Assembly (NCBI RefSeq): GCF_026719745.1
Contig: NZ_JAPPRQ010000040.1
Span: 1-43,954, forward strand
Direction of reading: 5' to 3'
From: Clostridium sp. ZS2-4
GTDB taxonomy: Bacteria; Bacillota; Clostridia; Clostridiales; Clostridiaceae
Length of the DNA stretch: 43,954 nucleotides
The position numbers were made by a program, and so were the translations under genes. Shown here one piece after another: positions 15,478 to 24,286 of this stretch (positions are counted from its first letter, which is position 1; each line of letters starts with the position of its first letter). The notes below the pieces were generated by a model, which searched no databases, was not told the DNA's origin, and saw only the letters and a list, made by a program, of their open reading frames with translations.

Positions 15478-17325
15478 ATGGGAAAAATTATAGGAATAGA
15501 CTTAGGAACAACTAACTCTTGTGTAGCAGTTATGGAAGGTGGAAATCCAACTGTTATAGCAAATGCGGAAGGTGCTAGAACTACACCGTCAGTAGTAGCA
15601 TTTAAAGGTGATGGAGAAAGACTTGTTGGTCAAGTTGCCAAAAGACAAGCAATTACAAATCCAGATAAGACTATAATTTCTATAAAAAGACATATGGGAA
15701 CTGAGTATAGAGTAGATGTAGAAGGAAAGAAATACTCACCAGAAGAAATATCAGCAATGATACTTCAAAAATTAAAAGCTGATGCAGAAGCTTATTTAGG
15801 TGAAACTGTAACAGAAGCAGTTATAACAGTTCCAGCATATTTTAATGACAGCGAAAGACAAGCGACTAAAAATGCTGGTAAAATAGCAGGACTTGATGTA
15901 AAAAGAATCATAAATGAACCAACAGCTGCTTCACTTGCTTATGGACTTGACAAAATGGATACTACTCAAAAGATTTTTGTATATGATTTAGGTGGTGGTA
16001 CTTTCGACGTATCTATCTTAGAACTTGGAGATGGAGTATTTGAAGTTAAAGCTACAAACGGAAACACTTCTTTAGGTGGAGATGATTTTGACCAAAAAGT
16101 AATGGATTATATAGCTGAAACTTTTAAAGCTGAAAATGGAATAGATTTAAGAAAGGATAAGATGGCGCTTCAAAGATTAAAAGAAGCATCAGAAAAAGCT
16201 AAAATAGAATTATCATCATCAACAACAACTAATATTAACTTACCATTTATAACGGCTGATGCAACTGGTCCAAAACATATTGATATGAACTTGACAAGAG
16301 CTAAATTTGATGAATTAACTCATGATTTGGTAGAAGCTACAATAGAACCAATGAGAAAAGCATTAAGTGATGCAGATATGTCAATAAATGAAATTGATAA
16401 AATTGTATTAGTTGGTGGTTCAACAAGAATTCCAGCAGTTCAGGAAGCTGTTAAGAAATTCACAGGACAAGAACCAACTAAGGGTGTTAATCCAGATGAA
16501 TGTGTTGCTATGGGTGCAGCAATTCAAGCAGGAGTATTAACTGGAGAAGTTAAAGATATATTACTTTTAGATGTAACTCCATTAACACTTGGAATAGAAA
16601 CAATGGGCGGAGTAGCTACTCCATTAATAGAAAGAAATACAACAATACCGGCAAGAAAGAGTCAAATATTCTCAACAGCTGCAGATAATCAAACTTCAGT
16701 TGAAATTCACATAGTTCAAGGTGAAAGAAAAATGGCTACTGGAAATAAGACACTTGGAAGATTCCAATTAACTGATATACCACCAGCACCAAGAGGAATA
16801 CCTCAAATTGAAGTAACTTTTGATATAGATGCTAATGGTATATTAAATGTCTCAGCAAAAGACAAGGGAACAGGCAAAGAAGCTAATATTACAATTACAG
16901 CTTCTACTAACCTAAGCGATGAAGAAATAGATAAGGCTGTTAAAGAAGCAGAAAAATTTGCATCAGAAGATGAAGAAAGAAAAGAAGCTATAGATGCTAA
17001 GAATAATGCTGATTCTGTTGCTTATCAAACAGAAAAAACATTAAAAGATCTTGGAGATAAAGTTTCACCAGAAGATAAAAAATCTATTGAAGATAAATTA
17101 GAAGAACTAAAGAAAGTAAAAGATGGGGAAGATATAGAGGCTATAAAAAAAGCTACTGAAGAATTAACTCAAGCATTCTATGCTGTATCTTCAAAGTTAT
17201 ATCAACAAGAAGGAGCGCAAGCAGGAGCAGACATGGGAAATATGGGTGGAACTGATGCACATGGACAAAAAGCAGCTGATGATAATGTAGTAGATGCTGA
17301 TTTCAAGGTTGAAGATGATAAATAA
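15478..17325 (+). CDS. dnaK: Molecular chaperone DnaK (Hsp70)
   Basis: 615 residues, with all Hsp70 signatures: [17 protein letters not shown] at the start, [32 protein letters not shown] and [17 protein letters not shown] in the ATPase domain, the linker [15 protein letters not shown], the peptide-binding domain and the helical lid ending in [14 protein letters not shown]. Ribosome binding site is AGGAGGT. 54 bases after grpE. A hairpin with a weak T-run after the stop codon (17356-17386) may reduce transcription into dnaJ. Confidence 0.99.
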   Translation: MGKIIGIDLGTTNSCVAVMEGGNPTVIANAEGARTTPSVVAFKGDGERLVGQVAKRQAITNPDKTIISIKRHMGTEYRVDVEGKKYSPEEISAMILQKLKADAEAYLGETVTEAVITVPAYFNDSERQATKNAGKIAGLDVKRIINEPTAASLAYGLDKMDTTQKIFVYDLGGGTFDVSILELGDGVFEVKATNGNTSLGGDDFDQKVMDYIAETFKAENGIDLRKDKMALQRLKEASEKAKIELSSSTTTNINLPFITADATGPKHIDMNLTRAKFDELTHDLVEATIEPMRKALSDADMSINEIDKIVLVGGSTRIPAVQEAVKKFTGQEPTKGVNPDECVAMGAAIQAGVLTGEVKDILLLDVTPLTLGIETMGGVATPLIERNTTIPARKSQIFSTAADNQTSVEIHIVQGERKMATGNKTLGRFQLTDIPPAPRGIPQIEVTFDIDANGILNVSAKDKGTGKEANITITASTNLSDEEIDKAVKEAEKFASEDEERKEAIDAKNNADSVAYQTEKTLKDLGDKVSPEDKKSIEDKLEELKKVKDGEDIEAIKKATEELTQAFYAVSSKLYQQEGAQAGADMGNMGGTDAHGQKAADDNVVDADFKVEDDK

Positions 17326-17355
17326 TTTGTATATAATAAAATAGTTGTACCATAT

Positions 17356-17386
17356 AAGGGATGGGGAATTACCCTTCCCTTAATTT
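17356..17386 (+). terminator. Terminator or attenuator between dnaK and dnaJ
   Basis: AAGGGATGGG (17356-17365) pairs with CCCTTCCCTT (17372-17381) with one internal mismatch and a 6-base loop, followed by AATTTT. The T-run is short, so partial termination is more likely than complete. Confidence 0.6.
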
Positions 17387-17449
17387 TCGTAATCAAAGAT
17401 AAGTTGTATTTTTCTGAAAGAATAAACATTAGGCGGTGAAAAAACAGGG

Positions 17450-18577
17450 ATGGCAAATAAAGACTACTATGATATTCTAGGAATATCGAAAGGTGCTAGT
17501 GATGATGAAATAAAAAAAGCATATAGAAAACTTGCAATGAAATACCATCCAGACAGAAATCCAGACAATAAAGAGGCAGAAGATAAATTTAAGGATATAA
17601 ATGAAGCTTATCAAGTATTATCAGATCCTCAAAAGAAATCACAATATGACCAATTTGGTACTACTGATTTCAATGGTGGATTTGGTGGTGCAGGTGGTTT
17701 TGATTTCTCAGGTATGGGTGGATTTGAAGATATTTTTGATTCATTTTTTGGTGGTGGATTTTCATCTAGAAAAAGAAGAAATGGACCTGAAAGAGGAGAT
17801 GATCTAGAATATACTCTAAATTTAACCTTTGAAGAGGCTGTTTTTGGAATGGAGAAAGAGATATCCATTTCCAAGAATGAAAATTGTGATATTTGTAATG
17901 GAACTGGTTCAAAGCCAGGTTCTAATACAAAAACCTGTGATAAGTGTGGTGGTACAGGTCAAGTAAAATATCAAAGAAACACTCCCCTTGGAAGTTTTGT
18001 AAGTACTGCTACTTGTGATAAATGTAATGGAACAGGTAAAGTTATAACTGACCCATGTTCACATTGTCATGGAAAGGGTACTGTTAGGAAAAATAAAAAA
18101 GTAAAAATAAAAATACCGGCAGGAGTAGATACAGGAAATGTATTACCTCTTAGAGGACAGGGGGAACCAGGAAAAAATGGAGGTCCCTCAGGAGATTTGT
18201 ATATTAATATCAGGGTTTCACCACATAAATTATTTAATAGAAAAGGCTTTGACATATATATAGAAGAGCATATTAGCTTTGGAAAAGCATCTTTGGGAAC
18301 GGAACTTAAGGTTCCTACAATAGATGGAGATGTTAAATACAAAGTTCCATCAGGAACTCAATCTGGAACTGTTTTCAGACTAAAGGGTAAAGGAGTTCCA
18401 AGAGTCAATGGACATGGCAGAGGAGACCAGTACGTTAAGATTATAGTAGATATACCAAAAGCTCTAAATGAAAAGCAAAAAGAAGCTTTATTAGCATTTA
18501 TGGAAGCTAGTGGTGAGAAAATAGATGATACTCATAAAAAATCTTTTGTAGATAAAATAAAGGATACTTTTAAGTAA
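17450..18577 (+). CDS. dnaJ: Chaperone protein DnaJ (type I Hsp40)
   Basis: 375 residues. J domain 1-70 with the HPD motif at His33-Asp35 (KYHPDRNP), then a Gly/Phe-rich linker ([20 protein letters not shown]), and the zinc-binding region with four CxxCxGxG repeats: [32 protein letters not shown]. The C-terminal client-binding domains follow ([33 protein letters not shown]). Start ATG 17450; the ribosome binding site is GGCGGTGA. Probably transcribed from the hrcA promoter past an attenuator, and ends at a very strong terminator. Confidence 0.98.
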   Translation: MANKDYYDILGISKGASDDEIKKAYRKLAMKYHPDRNPDNKEAEDKFKDINEAYQVLSDPQKKSQYDQFGTTDFNGGFGGAGGFDFSGMGGFEDIFDSFFGGGFSSRKRRNGPERGDDLEYTLNLTFEEAVFGMEKEISISKNENCDICNGTGSKPGSNTKTCDKCGGTGQVKYQRNTPLGSFVSTATCDKCNGTGKVITDPCSHCHGKGTVRKNKKVKIKIPAGVDTGNVLPLRGQGEPGKNGGPSGDLYINIRVSPHKLFNRKGFDIYIEEHISFGKASLGTELKVPTIDGDVKYKVPSGTQSGTVFRLKGKGVPRVNGHGRGDQYVKIIVDIPKALNEKQKEALLAFMEASGEKIDDTHKKSFVDKIKDTFK

Positions 18578-18616
18578 AAACTTGTTTCTCTCTTTAGTGG
18601 GAGAAACAAGTTTTTT
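18578..18616 (+). terminator. Terminator of the dnaK cluster
   Basis: Perfect 13-bp stem AAACTTGTTTCTC (18578-18590) / GAGAAACAAGTTT (18601-18613), 10-base loop, six T (18611-18616). The left arm begins right after the dnaJ stop codon. Confidence 0.93.
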
Positions 18617-18620
18617 AAAG

Positions 18621-18650
18621 TTTACAGTACAAGGTTATATAGATTATAAT
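18621..18650 (+). promoter_or_regulatory. prmA operon promoter
   Basis: TTTACA (18621-18626), 18 bases, TATAAT (18645-18650), directly downstream of the dnaJ terminator. It would drive prmA-rsmE-mtaB. Confidence 0.7.
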
Positions 18651-18703
18651 GAAATGAGTTGTAAGCTAAAGAATATTTAGTAAAGAAGGAGTGCTATCAA
18701 GTT

Positions 18704-19639
18704 ATGGATAAGGATTGGTTAGAGGTAGAGATAATTACTAGCTGTGAGGCTGCAGAGGCTGTAACAGGAATATTATATAACACGGGAGTGCAAGGAGTTG
18801 CTATTTTAGATTCACAGGATATTAAGTTTAAAAAAGAAAATCCGGGAAAATTTGATTGGTTTGATGAAACAATAATAGATGTTAAAGAAGGAGCAATAGT
18901 AAAAGCATACTATAAGGAAGATGATAAATTTAACGAATATGTAGAATATATAAAAGAAAGTGTTAATGAACTGGAGAAATTCGGATTAAACAAAGGCCAA
19001 GGACTGGTTACTGTAAAAAAAGTTAATGAAGAAGAATGGGAAAATAATTGGAAGAAATATTATAAGCCTACAAAAGTAGGGGGAAAAGTAGTGGTTAAAC
19101 CTATTTGGGAAGAATATAAACCTAATGAAGAAGAGATAGTAATAGAACTTGATCCTGGTATGGCTTTTGGTACAGGAACTCACGAAACTACCAGATTATG
19201 TATCAAAGCTCTTGAACAATATGTAAAAGAAGATTCAACAGTCTTTGATATAGGCACAGGTTCTGGTATTCTTGCCATTGCAGCGGCAAAATTAAAAGCG
19301 AAGCAAGTAGTTGGAGTAGATCTTGACCCAGTAGCTGTAGCTTCAGCAAAGGAGAATGTTAGTTATAATAATATAGATAATATTGAAATATTACATGGTA
19401 ATTTAATGGATGTAGTAGAAGGTAAAGCTGATATTGTAATAGCTAACATATTAGCTGACGTTATTAAAATATTAGCAGAAGATGTTAAGAAATTTATTGT
19501 CAATGGAGGATATTTTGTATCCTCAGGAATAATTTTAGATAGAAAAGATGATGTAAGTAAAAAACTTGAAGAATGTGGGTTTAAAATTGAGAAAATTAAT
19601 ACAGATGGAGAATGGTGCTGCATAATAGCAAAAGCATAG
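18704..19639 (+). CDS. prmA: Ribosomal protein L11 methyltransferase
   Basis: 311 residues. PrmA trimethylates ribosomal protein L11 with S-adenosylmethionine. The N-terminal substrate-recognition domain ([16 protein letters not shown]) precedes a Rossmann methyltransferase with motif [20 protein letters not shown], motif [12 protein letters not shown], and the post-motif loop [13 protein letters not shown], in which N-I-L replaces the usual NPP-type motif as is usual in PrmA. The conserved [17 protein letters not shown] segment is diagnostic. Start ATG follows GAAGGAG. Position after dnaJ and before rsmE matches other Firmicutes. Confidence 0.97.
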   Translation: MDKDWLEVEIITSCEAAEAVTGILYNTGVQGVAILDSQDIKFKKENPGKFDWFDETIIDVKEGAIVKAYYKEDDKFNEYVEYIKESVNELEKFGLNKGQGLVTVKKVNEEEWENNWKKYYKPTKVGGKVVVKPIWEEYKPNEEEIVIELDPGMAFGTGTHETTRLCIKALEQYVKEDSTVFDIGTGSGILAIAAAKLKAKQVVGVDLDPVAVASAKENVSYNNIDNIEILHGNLMDVVEGKADIVIANILADVIKILAEDVKKFIVNGGYFVSSGIILDRKDDVSKKLEECGFKIEKINTDGEWCCIIAKA

Positions 19640-19656
19640 AAAAAGGAGAGTTAGCT

Positions 19657-20412
19657 ATGCATAAATTTTTTGTATCTGAAGAGAGAATATTTGGAAATAA
19701 TGCAATAATTGAAGGTGAAGACGTTAAACATATTTACAAGGTTCTCAGACTTAAAGAAGGAGAAAAAGTAAATATTAATAATTGTAATGGTAAAGAATAT
19801 TTAGGAAGAATAGAATCTATAAACAAGGTTAAAGTAGAAGTAGAACTTTTAGAAGAACTAGAAGTTAACAACGAAAGTCCTATTGATATTTATCTTTATC
19901 AAGGATTTCCCAAAGGAAGTAAGATGGACTTAATTGCTCAAAAATGTACTGAGCTGGGTGTAAAGGAGGTAACTCCTGTAATAACTTCAAGGGTATTATC
20001 TTCTATGGGAGAAATAAGACGCGATAATAAAAAGATAGAAAGATGGACTAGGATTGCTTTTGAAGCGTGTAAGCAAAGTAAAAGGAGTCTTATACCGGTT
20101 GTAAATGATACTATTTATTTCAGTGAAATTATAAATGAGTTAAAAGAAATGGATTTGATTGTTGTACCTTATGAAAATGCAGATAATTATGGTGTTAAAG
20201 CTATGATTAAGAATTTGAATACAGATGTAAAGAAAGTAGCAGTAGTAATTGGTCCAGAGGGTGGATTTGAAGAAGAAGAAATAGCTCAGCTAAAAGAAAA
20301 TGGAGCGCATATAGTTACATTGGGACCAAGAATACTTAGAACAGAAACAGCTGGGTTTACATGTGTTAGTTTACTTATGTACGAATTAGGAGATTTAGGA
20401 GGAAAAATTTAA
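19657..20412 (+). CDS. rsmE: 16S rRNA (uracil-1498-N3)-methyltransferase
   Basis: 251 residues. RsmE methylates U1498 of 16S rRNA. N-terminal PUA-like part (MHKFFVSEERIFGNN, HIYKVLRLKEGE), then the SPOUT trefoil-knot domain with KGSKMDLIAQKCTELGV, AVVIGPEGGFEEEE and LGPRILRTETAG, the SAM-binding knot. ATG 19657 follows AAGGAGAG; an in-frame ATG at 19612 overlaps the end of prmA and is not supported. Ends with TAATG, the last A being the first base of mtaB, so the two are translationally coupled. Confidence 0.97.
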   Translation: MHKFFVSEERIFGNNAIIEGEDVKHIYKVLRLKEGEKVNINNCNGKEYLGRIESINKVKVEVELLEELEVNNESPIDIYLYQGFPKGSKMDLIAQKCTELGVKEVTPVITSRVLSSMGEIRRDNKKIERWTRIAFEACKQSKRSLIPVVNDTIYFSEIINELKEMDLIVVPYENADNYGVKAMIKNLNTDVKKVAVVIGPEGGFEEEEIAQLKENGAHIVTLGPRILRTETAGFTCVSLLMYELGDLGGKI

Positions 20413-21713
20413 TGAAAGTTGCCTTTGCTACATTGGGTTGCAGAGTAAATCAGTATGAATCTGAAGCCATGGCTGAAAATTTTATAAAAAGCGGGTATGA
20501 AGTTGTATCTTTTAGTGATACAGCAGATGTATATGTAGTAAATACATGTACTGTTACAAATATGAGCGATAAAAAATCACGTCAGATGATATCTAGAGCA
20601 AGGAGGTTAAATGATAAAGCTGTAATTGCTGCTGTAGGGTGTTATACGCAAATTGCTCCAGAAAAGGTGTCAGAGATTGGAGATGTAGATGTTGTACTTG
20701 GAACAAGGAATAAAGGGGAAATTGTATATTGGGTAAATAGAGCCAGAGAAGAAAAGAAGCAAATAGTTGCGGTAAACGATGTTCTTAAGAACAAAGTTTT
20801 TGAGGATTTAAGAATAGAAGAATATCAGGATAAGACTAGAGCTTTTTTGAAAATTCAGGATGGGTGTAATAACTTTTGCTCATATTGTCTAATACCTTTT
20901 GCAAGAGGGGCAGTATGCAGTAAGAAACCAGAAAGAGTTATAAGTGAAGTTAAAGAGCTTGCAGCTCATGGATTTAAAGAAATAATCTTGTCTGGTATTG
21001 ATATATCTTCTTATGGAGTTGATTTAGAGGAAGATTATAATCTTCTTACAATTCTCCAAAATATAGATGAGATTGAAGGAATAGAAAGAGTTAGAATAGG
21101 ATCTATCGGACCTGAATTCTTTGATGAGTACATTATAAAAGAACTGGGCAAATTGAAAAAGTTATGTCCTCATTTCCATCTTTCTCTTCAAAGTGGGTGT
21201 AACGAAACATTAAAAAGGATGAATAGAAAATACAGTGTAGAACAATATAAAGCTATAGTAAATAGTCTTAGAGATAATATTGAAGATGTATCTATAACTA
21301 CTGACATAATTGTTGGATTCCCAGGAGAGACTGAGGAAGAGTTTAATAAAACATATGAGTTTTTAAGAGAAATAAAATTAGCTAAAATGCACATATTTAA
21401 GTATAGTCCAAGAACAGGAACTAAAGCTGCTTCTATGGAAGATCAAGTGGATGGCACTGCAAAAGAAATTAGGAGCAAGATGCTCATAAAGCTTAATGAA
21501 GAAAATGAAAAAGAATTTATGAGCAAGTATATCGGAAGAAAAATGAAGGTTTTATATGAGCAAAAAACAAATGAGGATAGTGATATGTATGAAGGATATA
21601 CCCCTAATTATATAAAAGTTTTATCTAAAACAAAGGAACAAGTTAAGGAAAAAATTATAAATATATCACTTGTGGAAGTGAAAGAGGAACATATGATTGG
21701 TTTAATTGAATAA
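20412..21713 (+). CDS. mtaB: tRNA t6A37 methylthiotransferase MtaB
   Basis: 433 residues. MtaB adds a methylthio group to t6A37 of tRNAs to give ms2t6A. The MTTase N-terminal domain has the three cluster cysteines (TLGCRVNQYESE, NTCTVTNMS, VGCYTQ), and the radical SAM domain carries CNNFCSYCLIPFARG. The sequence GxxxSxEPERV-type region is KKPERVISEVKEL, and the C-terminal TRAM domain (about 370-430) binds tRNA. MtaB rather than MiaB is chosen from the N-terminal KVAFATLGCRVNQYES, the typical MtaB start. Overlaps rsmE by one base. Confidence 0.95.
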   Translation: MKVAFATLGCRVNQYESEAMAENFIKSGYEVVSFSDTADVYVVNTCTVTNMSDKKSRQMISRARRLNDKAVIAAVGCYTQIAPEKVSEIGDVDVVLGTRNKGEIVYWVNRAREEKKQIVAVNDVLKNKVFEDLRIEEYQDKTRAFLKIQDGCNNFCSYCLIPFARGAVCSKKPERVISEVKELAAHGFKEIILSGIDISSYGVDLEEDYNLLTILQNIDEIEGIERVRIGSIGPEFFDEYIIKELGKLKKLCPHFHLSLQSGCNETLKRMNRKYSVEQYKAIVNSLRDNIEDVSITTDIIVGFPGETEEEFNKTYEFLREIKLAKMHIFKYSPRTGTKAASMEDQVDGTAKEIRSKMLIKLNEENEKEFMSKYIGRKMKVLYEQKTNEDSDMYEGYTPNYIKVLSKTKEQVKEKIINISLVEVKEEHMIGLIE

Positions 21714-21802
21714 ATTAAAAAAAATATAAAAAATATTATTATCTTAGAAGGAAATTGCCATGTCTTTGTTGAATACTTAATATTGGTAAGGAGGTGAGAA
21801 GC

Positions 21803-22147
21803 ATGGAAGAGTGCATATTTTGCAAAATAATTAAAGGCGATATACCAGCTAAAAAGGTTTATGAGGATGATATGATATTGAGCTTTGAGGATATTAATCC
21901 AGCAGCACCGGTTCATGTTCTCGTGATACCTAAAAAACATATTAAAAGCTTGAATGAGTTAGAAGATGATGACGCGAATATAATATCACACATTTTTACT
22001 GTAAGCAGAGATATTGCAAAAAAATTTAATATAGATGAAAGTGGATATAGAGTTATCATGAATTGTGGAAACGATGGAGGACAAGAAGTTCCCCATATTC
22101 ATTTTCATATATTGGGTAGAAGAAATCTCTCGTGGCCACCAGGTTAA
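21803..22147 (+). CDS. HIT family protein (histidine triad)
   Basis: 114 residues, HINT-type nucleotide hydrolase. N-terminal CIFCKIIKGDIPAKKVYEDD is the classic start, and the catalytic triad HIHFHIL closes the fold. Substrates in this branch are purine nucleotide phosphoramidates; a physiological role is not settled. ATG 21803 lies six bases after AAGGAGGTGA; the GTG at 21794 is inside that site. 89 bases after mtaB, with no clear terminator between. Confidence 0.95.
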   Translation: MEECIFCKIIKGDIPAKKVYEDDMILSFEDINPAAPVHVLVIPKKHIKSLNELEDDDANIISHIFTVSRDIAKKFNIDESGYRVIMNCGNDGGQEVPHIHFHILGRRNLSWPPG

Positions 22148-22182
22148 ATTTTGGAGAAATTTAGTCTAAATCATGAAAATAG

Positions 22183-22212
22183 TTGACAGCTTGTAAAATT
22201 ATATTGTATAAT
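22183..22212 (+). promoter_or_regulatory. rpsU promoter
   Basis: TTGACA (22183-22188), 18 bases, TATAAT (22207-22212): perfect hexamers, expected for a ribosomal protein gene. Start of transcription near 22219. Confidence 0.85.
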
Positions 22213-22230
22213 TACCAATGTGCTATTTTG

Positions 22231-22273
22231 CCCTCAGCAACTGCAAACAACTTAGGTTTGAATACTGCTAGGG
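22231..22273 (+). promoter_or_regulatory. Stem-loop in the rpsU leader
   Basis: CCCTCAGCA (22231-22239) pairs with TGCTAGGG (22266-22273) with one bulged C, enclosing a small AAAC/GTTT stem. It ends at the start of the GGGAGGGAGGG ribosome binding region. Could be an autoregulatory leader; not a class I recognise. Confidence 0.35.
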
Positions 22274-22288
22274 AGGGAGGGATAATCG

Positions 22289-22471
22289 GTGTCAGAAATT
22301 AAAATTAGAGAAAATGAAACTTTAGAGAGTGCTTTAAAGAGATTTAAAAGATCTTGCGCTAAAGCAGGTGTTTTATCTGAAGTAAGAAAGAGAGAACATT
22401 ACGAAAAGCCAAGCGTTAAAAGAAAGAAAAAATCAGAAGCTGCAAGAAGAAGAAAGACAAAAGTTAGATAG
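22289..22471 (+). CDS. rpsU: 30S ribosomal protein S21
   Basis: 60 residues, near the usual 57-60. Sequence [24 protein letters not shown] followed by a Lys/Arg-rich tail ([15 protein letters not shown]) is diagnostic. Starts with GTG 22289, preceded by GGGAGGGAGGG. It has its own promoter. In most Firmicutes yqeY follows; here only a damaged remnant of yqeY remains. Confidence 0.97.
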   Translation: MSEIKIRENETLESALKRFKRSCAKAGVLSEVRKREHYEKPSVKRKKKSEAARRRKTKVR

Positions 22472-22507
22472 TATAAATTGAATAAATAGAAAGAAGGTAC
22501 CTCAAGT

Positions 22508-22658
22508 ATGTCTCTTGAAGTTTGTTTAAGTAAGTAAACAAACTAGAGTAGTATTAGAGATTTTATTAGAGTACCTTCCTAAGCAGTTGACCGAAGATGA
22601 AATTGCTGAAATAGTTCGTCAGTAGGTTGATGAAAACGGGGCAGATAGTATAATATAA
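22508..22658 (+). pseudogene. yqeY: Remnant of yqeY (GatB/YqeY domain protein)
   Basis: A ruined gene in the expected place after rpsU. AAGAAGGTACCTCAAGT leads to ATG 22508, giving MSLEVCLSK and then a stop (22535-22537); intact YqeY starts MSLK. A downstream frame (from about 22530) reads VVLEILLEYLPKQLTEDE then IAEIVRQ and a TAG at 22623-22625, continuing as VDENGADSII and TAA 22656-22658. EYLPKQLTEDEI and the DENGADS segment match the C-terminal half of YqeY. About 80 codons in the middle and the last part are missing. The identification is by memory of the family sequence. Confidence 0.85.
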
Positions 22659-22690
22659 AATTAAGATTACAGTCTTTTAGACTTAACTTT

Positions 22691-22718
22691 AAGAACCAGT
22701 TAATTAACTGGTTCTTTT
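22691..22718 (+). terminator. Terminator after the yqeY remnant
   Basis: AAGAACCAGTTAA (22691-22703) / TTAACTGGTTCTT (22704-22716): a perfect 26-base palindrome (an open loop of a few bases is needed in RNA), followed by TTTT. Ends the rpsU transcript. Confidence 0.88.
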
Positions 22719-22734
22719 ATTTTGCCTTAATTTA

Positions 22735-22764
22735 GTAATTTATTAAAAGCAAACCTCATAAATT
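22735..22764 (+). promoter_or_regulatory. Possible sigma E promoter of yqfCD
   Basis: GTAATTT (22735-22741), 15 bases, CATAAATT (22757-22764). The -10 is acceptable for sigma E and the -35 is weak. yqfC-yqfD is a mother-cell operon in Bacillus, so the position is right. Confidence 0.3.
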
Positions 22765-22794
22765 AGTATGAAAGCAATTGTTAGGAGATAGAAA

Positions 22795-23082
22795 TTGAGT
22801 GGAAAATTAGATAGGACTAAGGAGAATGTAGCTGAAAAACTTGATCTTCCTAGAGATGTAGTCTTGGATATACCCAAAATAACAATAACAGGCGATAATG
22901 AAATAATCATTGAAAACCATAAAGGAATAATAATATTTGAAGAAAAAGAAATAAAAATAAATTCTAACGTAGGAGTAATATCAATCAATGGAGAAAGACT
23001 TGAAATATTATTCATTGGGGGAAGTACCGTAATTGTAGGTGGGAAATTTAAAGGGGTAACATATGAGGGGATTAGTTTATGA
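22795..23082 (+). CDS. yqfC: Sporulation protein YqfC
   Basis: 95 residues, the family length. YabP/YqfC-type beta-rich protein: LDLPRDVVLDIPKITITG, then repeated short strands (NEIIIENHKGIIIFEEKEIKI) and the tail GGKFKGVTYEGISL. It is required for sporulation in Bacillus, where it acts with YqfD; biochemical role unknown. Start is TTG 22795 after TAGGAGA; no ATG is close. It overlaps yqfD by four bases (ATGA), so translation is coupled. Confidence 0.92.
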   Translation: MSGKLDRTKENVAEKLDLPRDVVLDIPKITITGDNEIIIENHKGIIIFEEKEIKINSNVGVISINGERLEILFIGGSTVIVGGKFKGVTYEGISL

Positions 23083-24248
23083 GTAAATTTAATTTTGATA
23101 AATATAAAAAAGGAATTATAAGAATTGAAATTCATTCCATTATGCCAGAGAAATTTATAAATTTATTGTGGAAAAACGATGTATATGTAAAAAATATAAA
23201 AAAAATAAATATTACTACTGTAGCTATGGATATAAATCTTAAAGATTATGAAGTGGTGCAGGATATTTCTAAGAAAACAAATACAAAGATAAAGATAATT
23301 AATAGAAAAGGGATATCTTTTTTTCTGATTAAAACCAGAAAAAGAAAAACTTTAGCAGGAGGTATAATAATATTTGTTGGGATGATTTATTTTTTATCAA
23401 CCTATATATGGTTTATAGATATAACTACGGAGAAAAACATTACACCATTTGAACTTAGAAATCAATTAAAAACTTGTGGTATTGTGCCAGGTATTAATAA
23501 AAGAAAAATTAATGTTTATGAGATGGAAGAGAAAATTGTTAAAGACAATGAAGATATAATGTGGGCGAGAGCTAGAGTAGAAGGGGCTAGATTAAAGATA
23601 AATATAGCAGAGAGACAAGAACCCCCTAAAATAGAAATTGACGACTCACCCTGTGATATAGTGGCAAAGGAAGATGGAGAGATTGTTAGGGTTTATTCAA
23701 AAGGTGGAACATCGGTTGTAGAAAAAGGAGATATAGTTAAAAAGGGTGATATACTTGTAAAGGGAGAGCAGGGGAAGGCAGATAGCTTATATACAGTGCA
23801 TGCAGAAGCAGATGTAATTGCTAAGACTTTTTACGAAAAAATTAAGGAAGTTTCAAATAAAGAAATTGAAAGAGTGAGAACAGGGAAAAAACAAACAAGC
23901 ATTTATTTAAATATATTTGGAAAAAATATTTATCTCAAAAAAATAAAAAATAATTTTAAAAATTATGATAAAATAGTAATAGATAAATCATTAATAAAGA
24001 AAGAAATTTATTATGAAGTAGATCAAAAAACAAAAATATTAGATAAAGATCATGTTATAAAAGACACTGCACAAGAACTTTTTTCTGAAATAATTGTAAA
24101 GTTAGATAAATCTGTTAAAATAGTAGATAAGATAGTTGATGTTAAGCAAATGAGTCAAAAGTATAGTGTAAGAGTTGTGTTAATAGTGGAAGAAAATATC
24201 GCCGAAACTCAAAAAAGAGAGTTGGAAAACAATAATAATGCCACTTAA
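23079..24248 (+). CDS. yqfD: Sporulation protein YqfD
   Basis: 389 residues. Membrane protein of the YqfD family: soluble N-terminal part (about 1-85), one membrane segment (about 92-112, AGGIIIFVGMIYFLSTYIWFID), then an extracellular-side domain with the hallmark NITPFELRNQLKTCGIVPG, the EKIVKDNEDIMWARARVEGARLKINI strand and the CDIVAKEDGEIVRVYSKGGTS segment. YqfD is a sigma E gene in Bacillus whose loss stops sporulation after engulfment. Follows yqfC with ATGA overlap and precedes pgpH. Confidence 0.93.
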   Translation: MSKFNFDKYKKGIIRIEIHSIMPEKFINLLWKNDVYVKNIKKINITTVAMDINLKDYEVVQDISKKTNTKIKIINRKGISFFLIKTRKRKTLAGGIIIFVGMIYFLSTYIWFIDITTEKNITPFELRNQLKTCGIVPGINKRKINVYEMEEKIVKDNEDIMWARARVEGARLKINIAERQEPPKIEIDDSPCDIVAKEDGEIVRVYSKGGTSVVEKGDIVKKGDILVKGEQGKADSLYTVHAEADVIAKTFYEKIKEVSNKEIERVRTGKKQTSIYLNIFGKNIYLKKIKNNFKNYDKIVIDKSLIKKEIYYEVDQKTKILDKDHVIKDTAQELFSEIIVKLDKSVKIVDKIVDVKQMSQKYSVRVVLIVEENIAETQKRELENNNNAT

Positions 24249-24286
24249 GATAAGATAGTAATAAAAACTAAGGGACGTGATTAAAA

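Noticed and set aside
17601-17807. 68-codon frame inside dnaJ
   Set aside because: Out-of-frame reading of the J domain and Gly/Phe-rich region.
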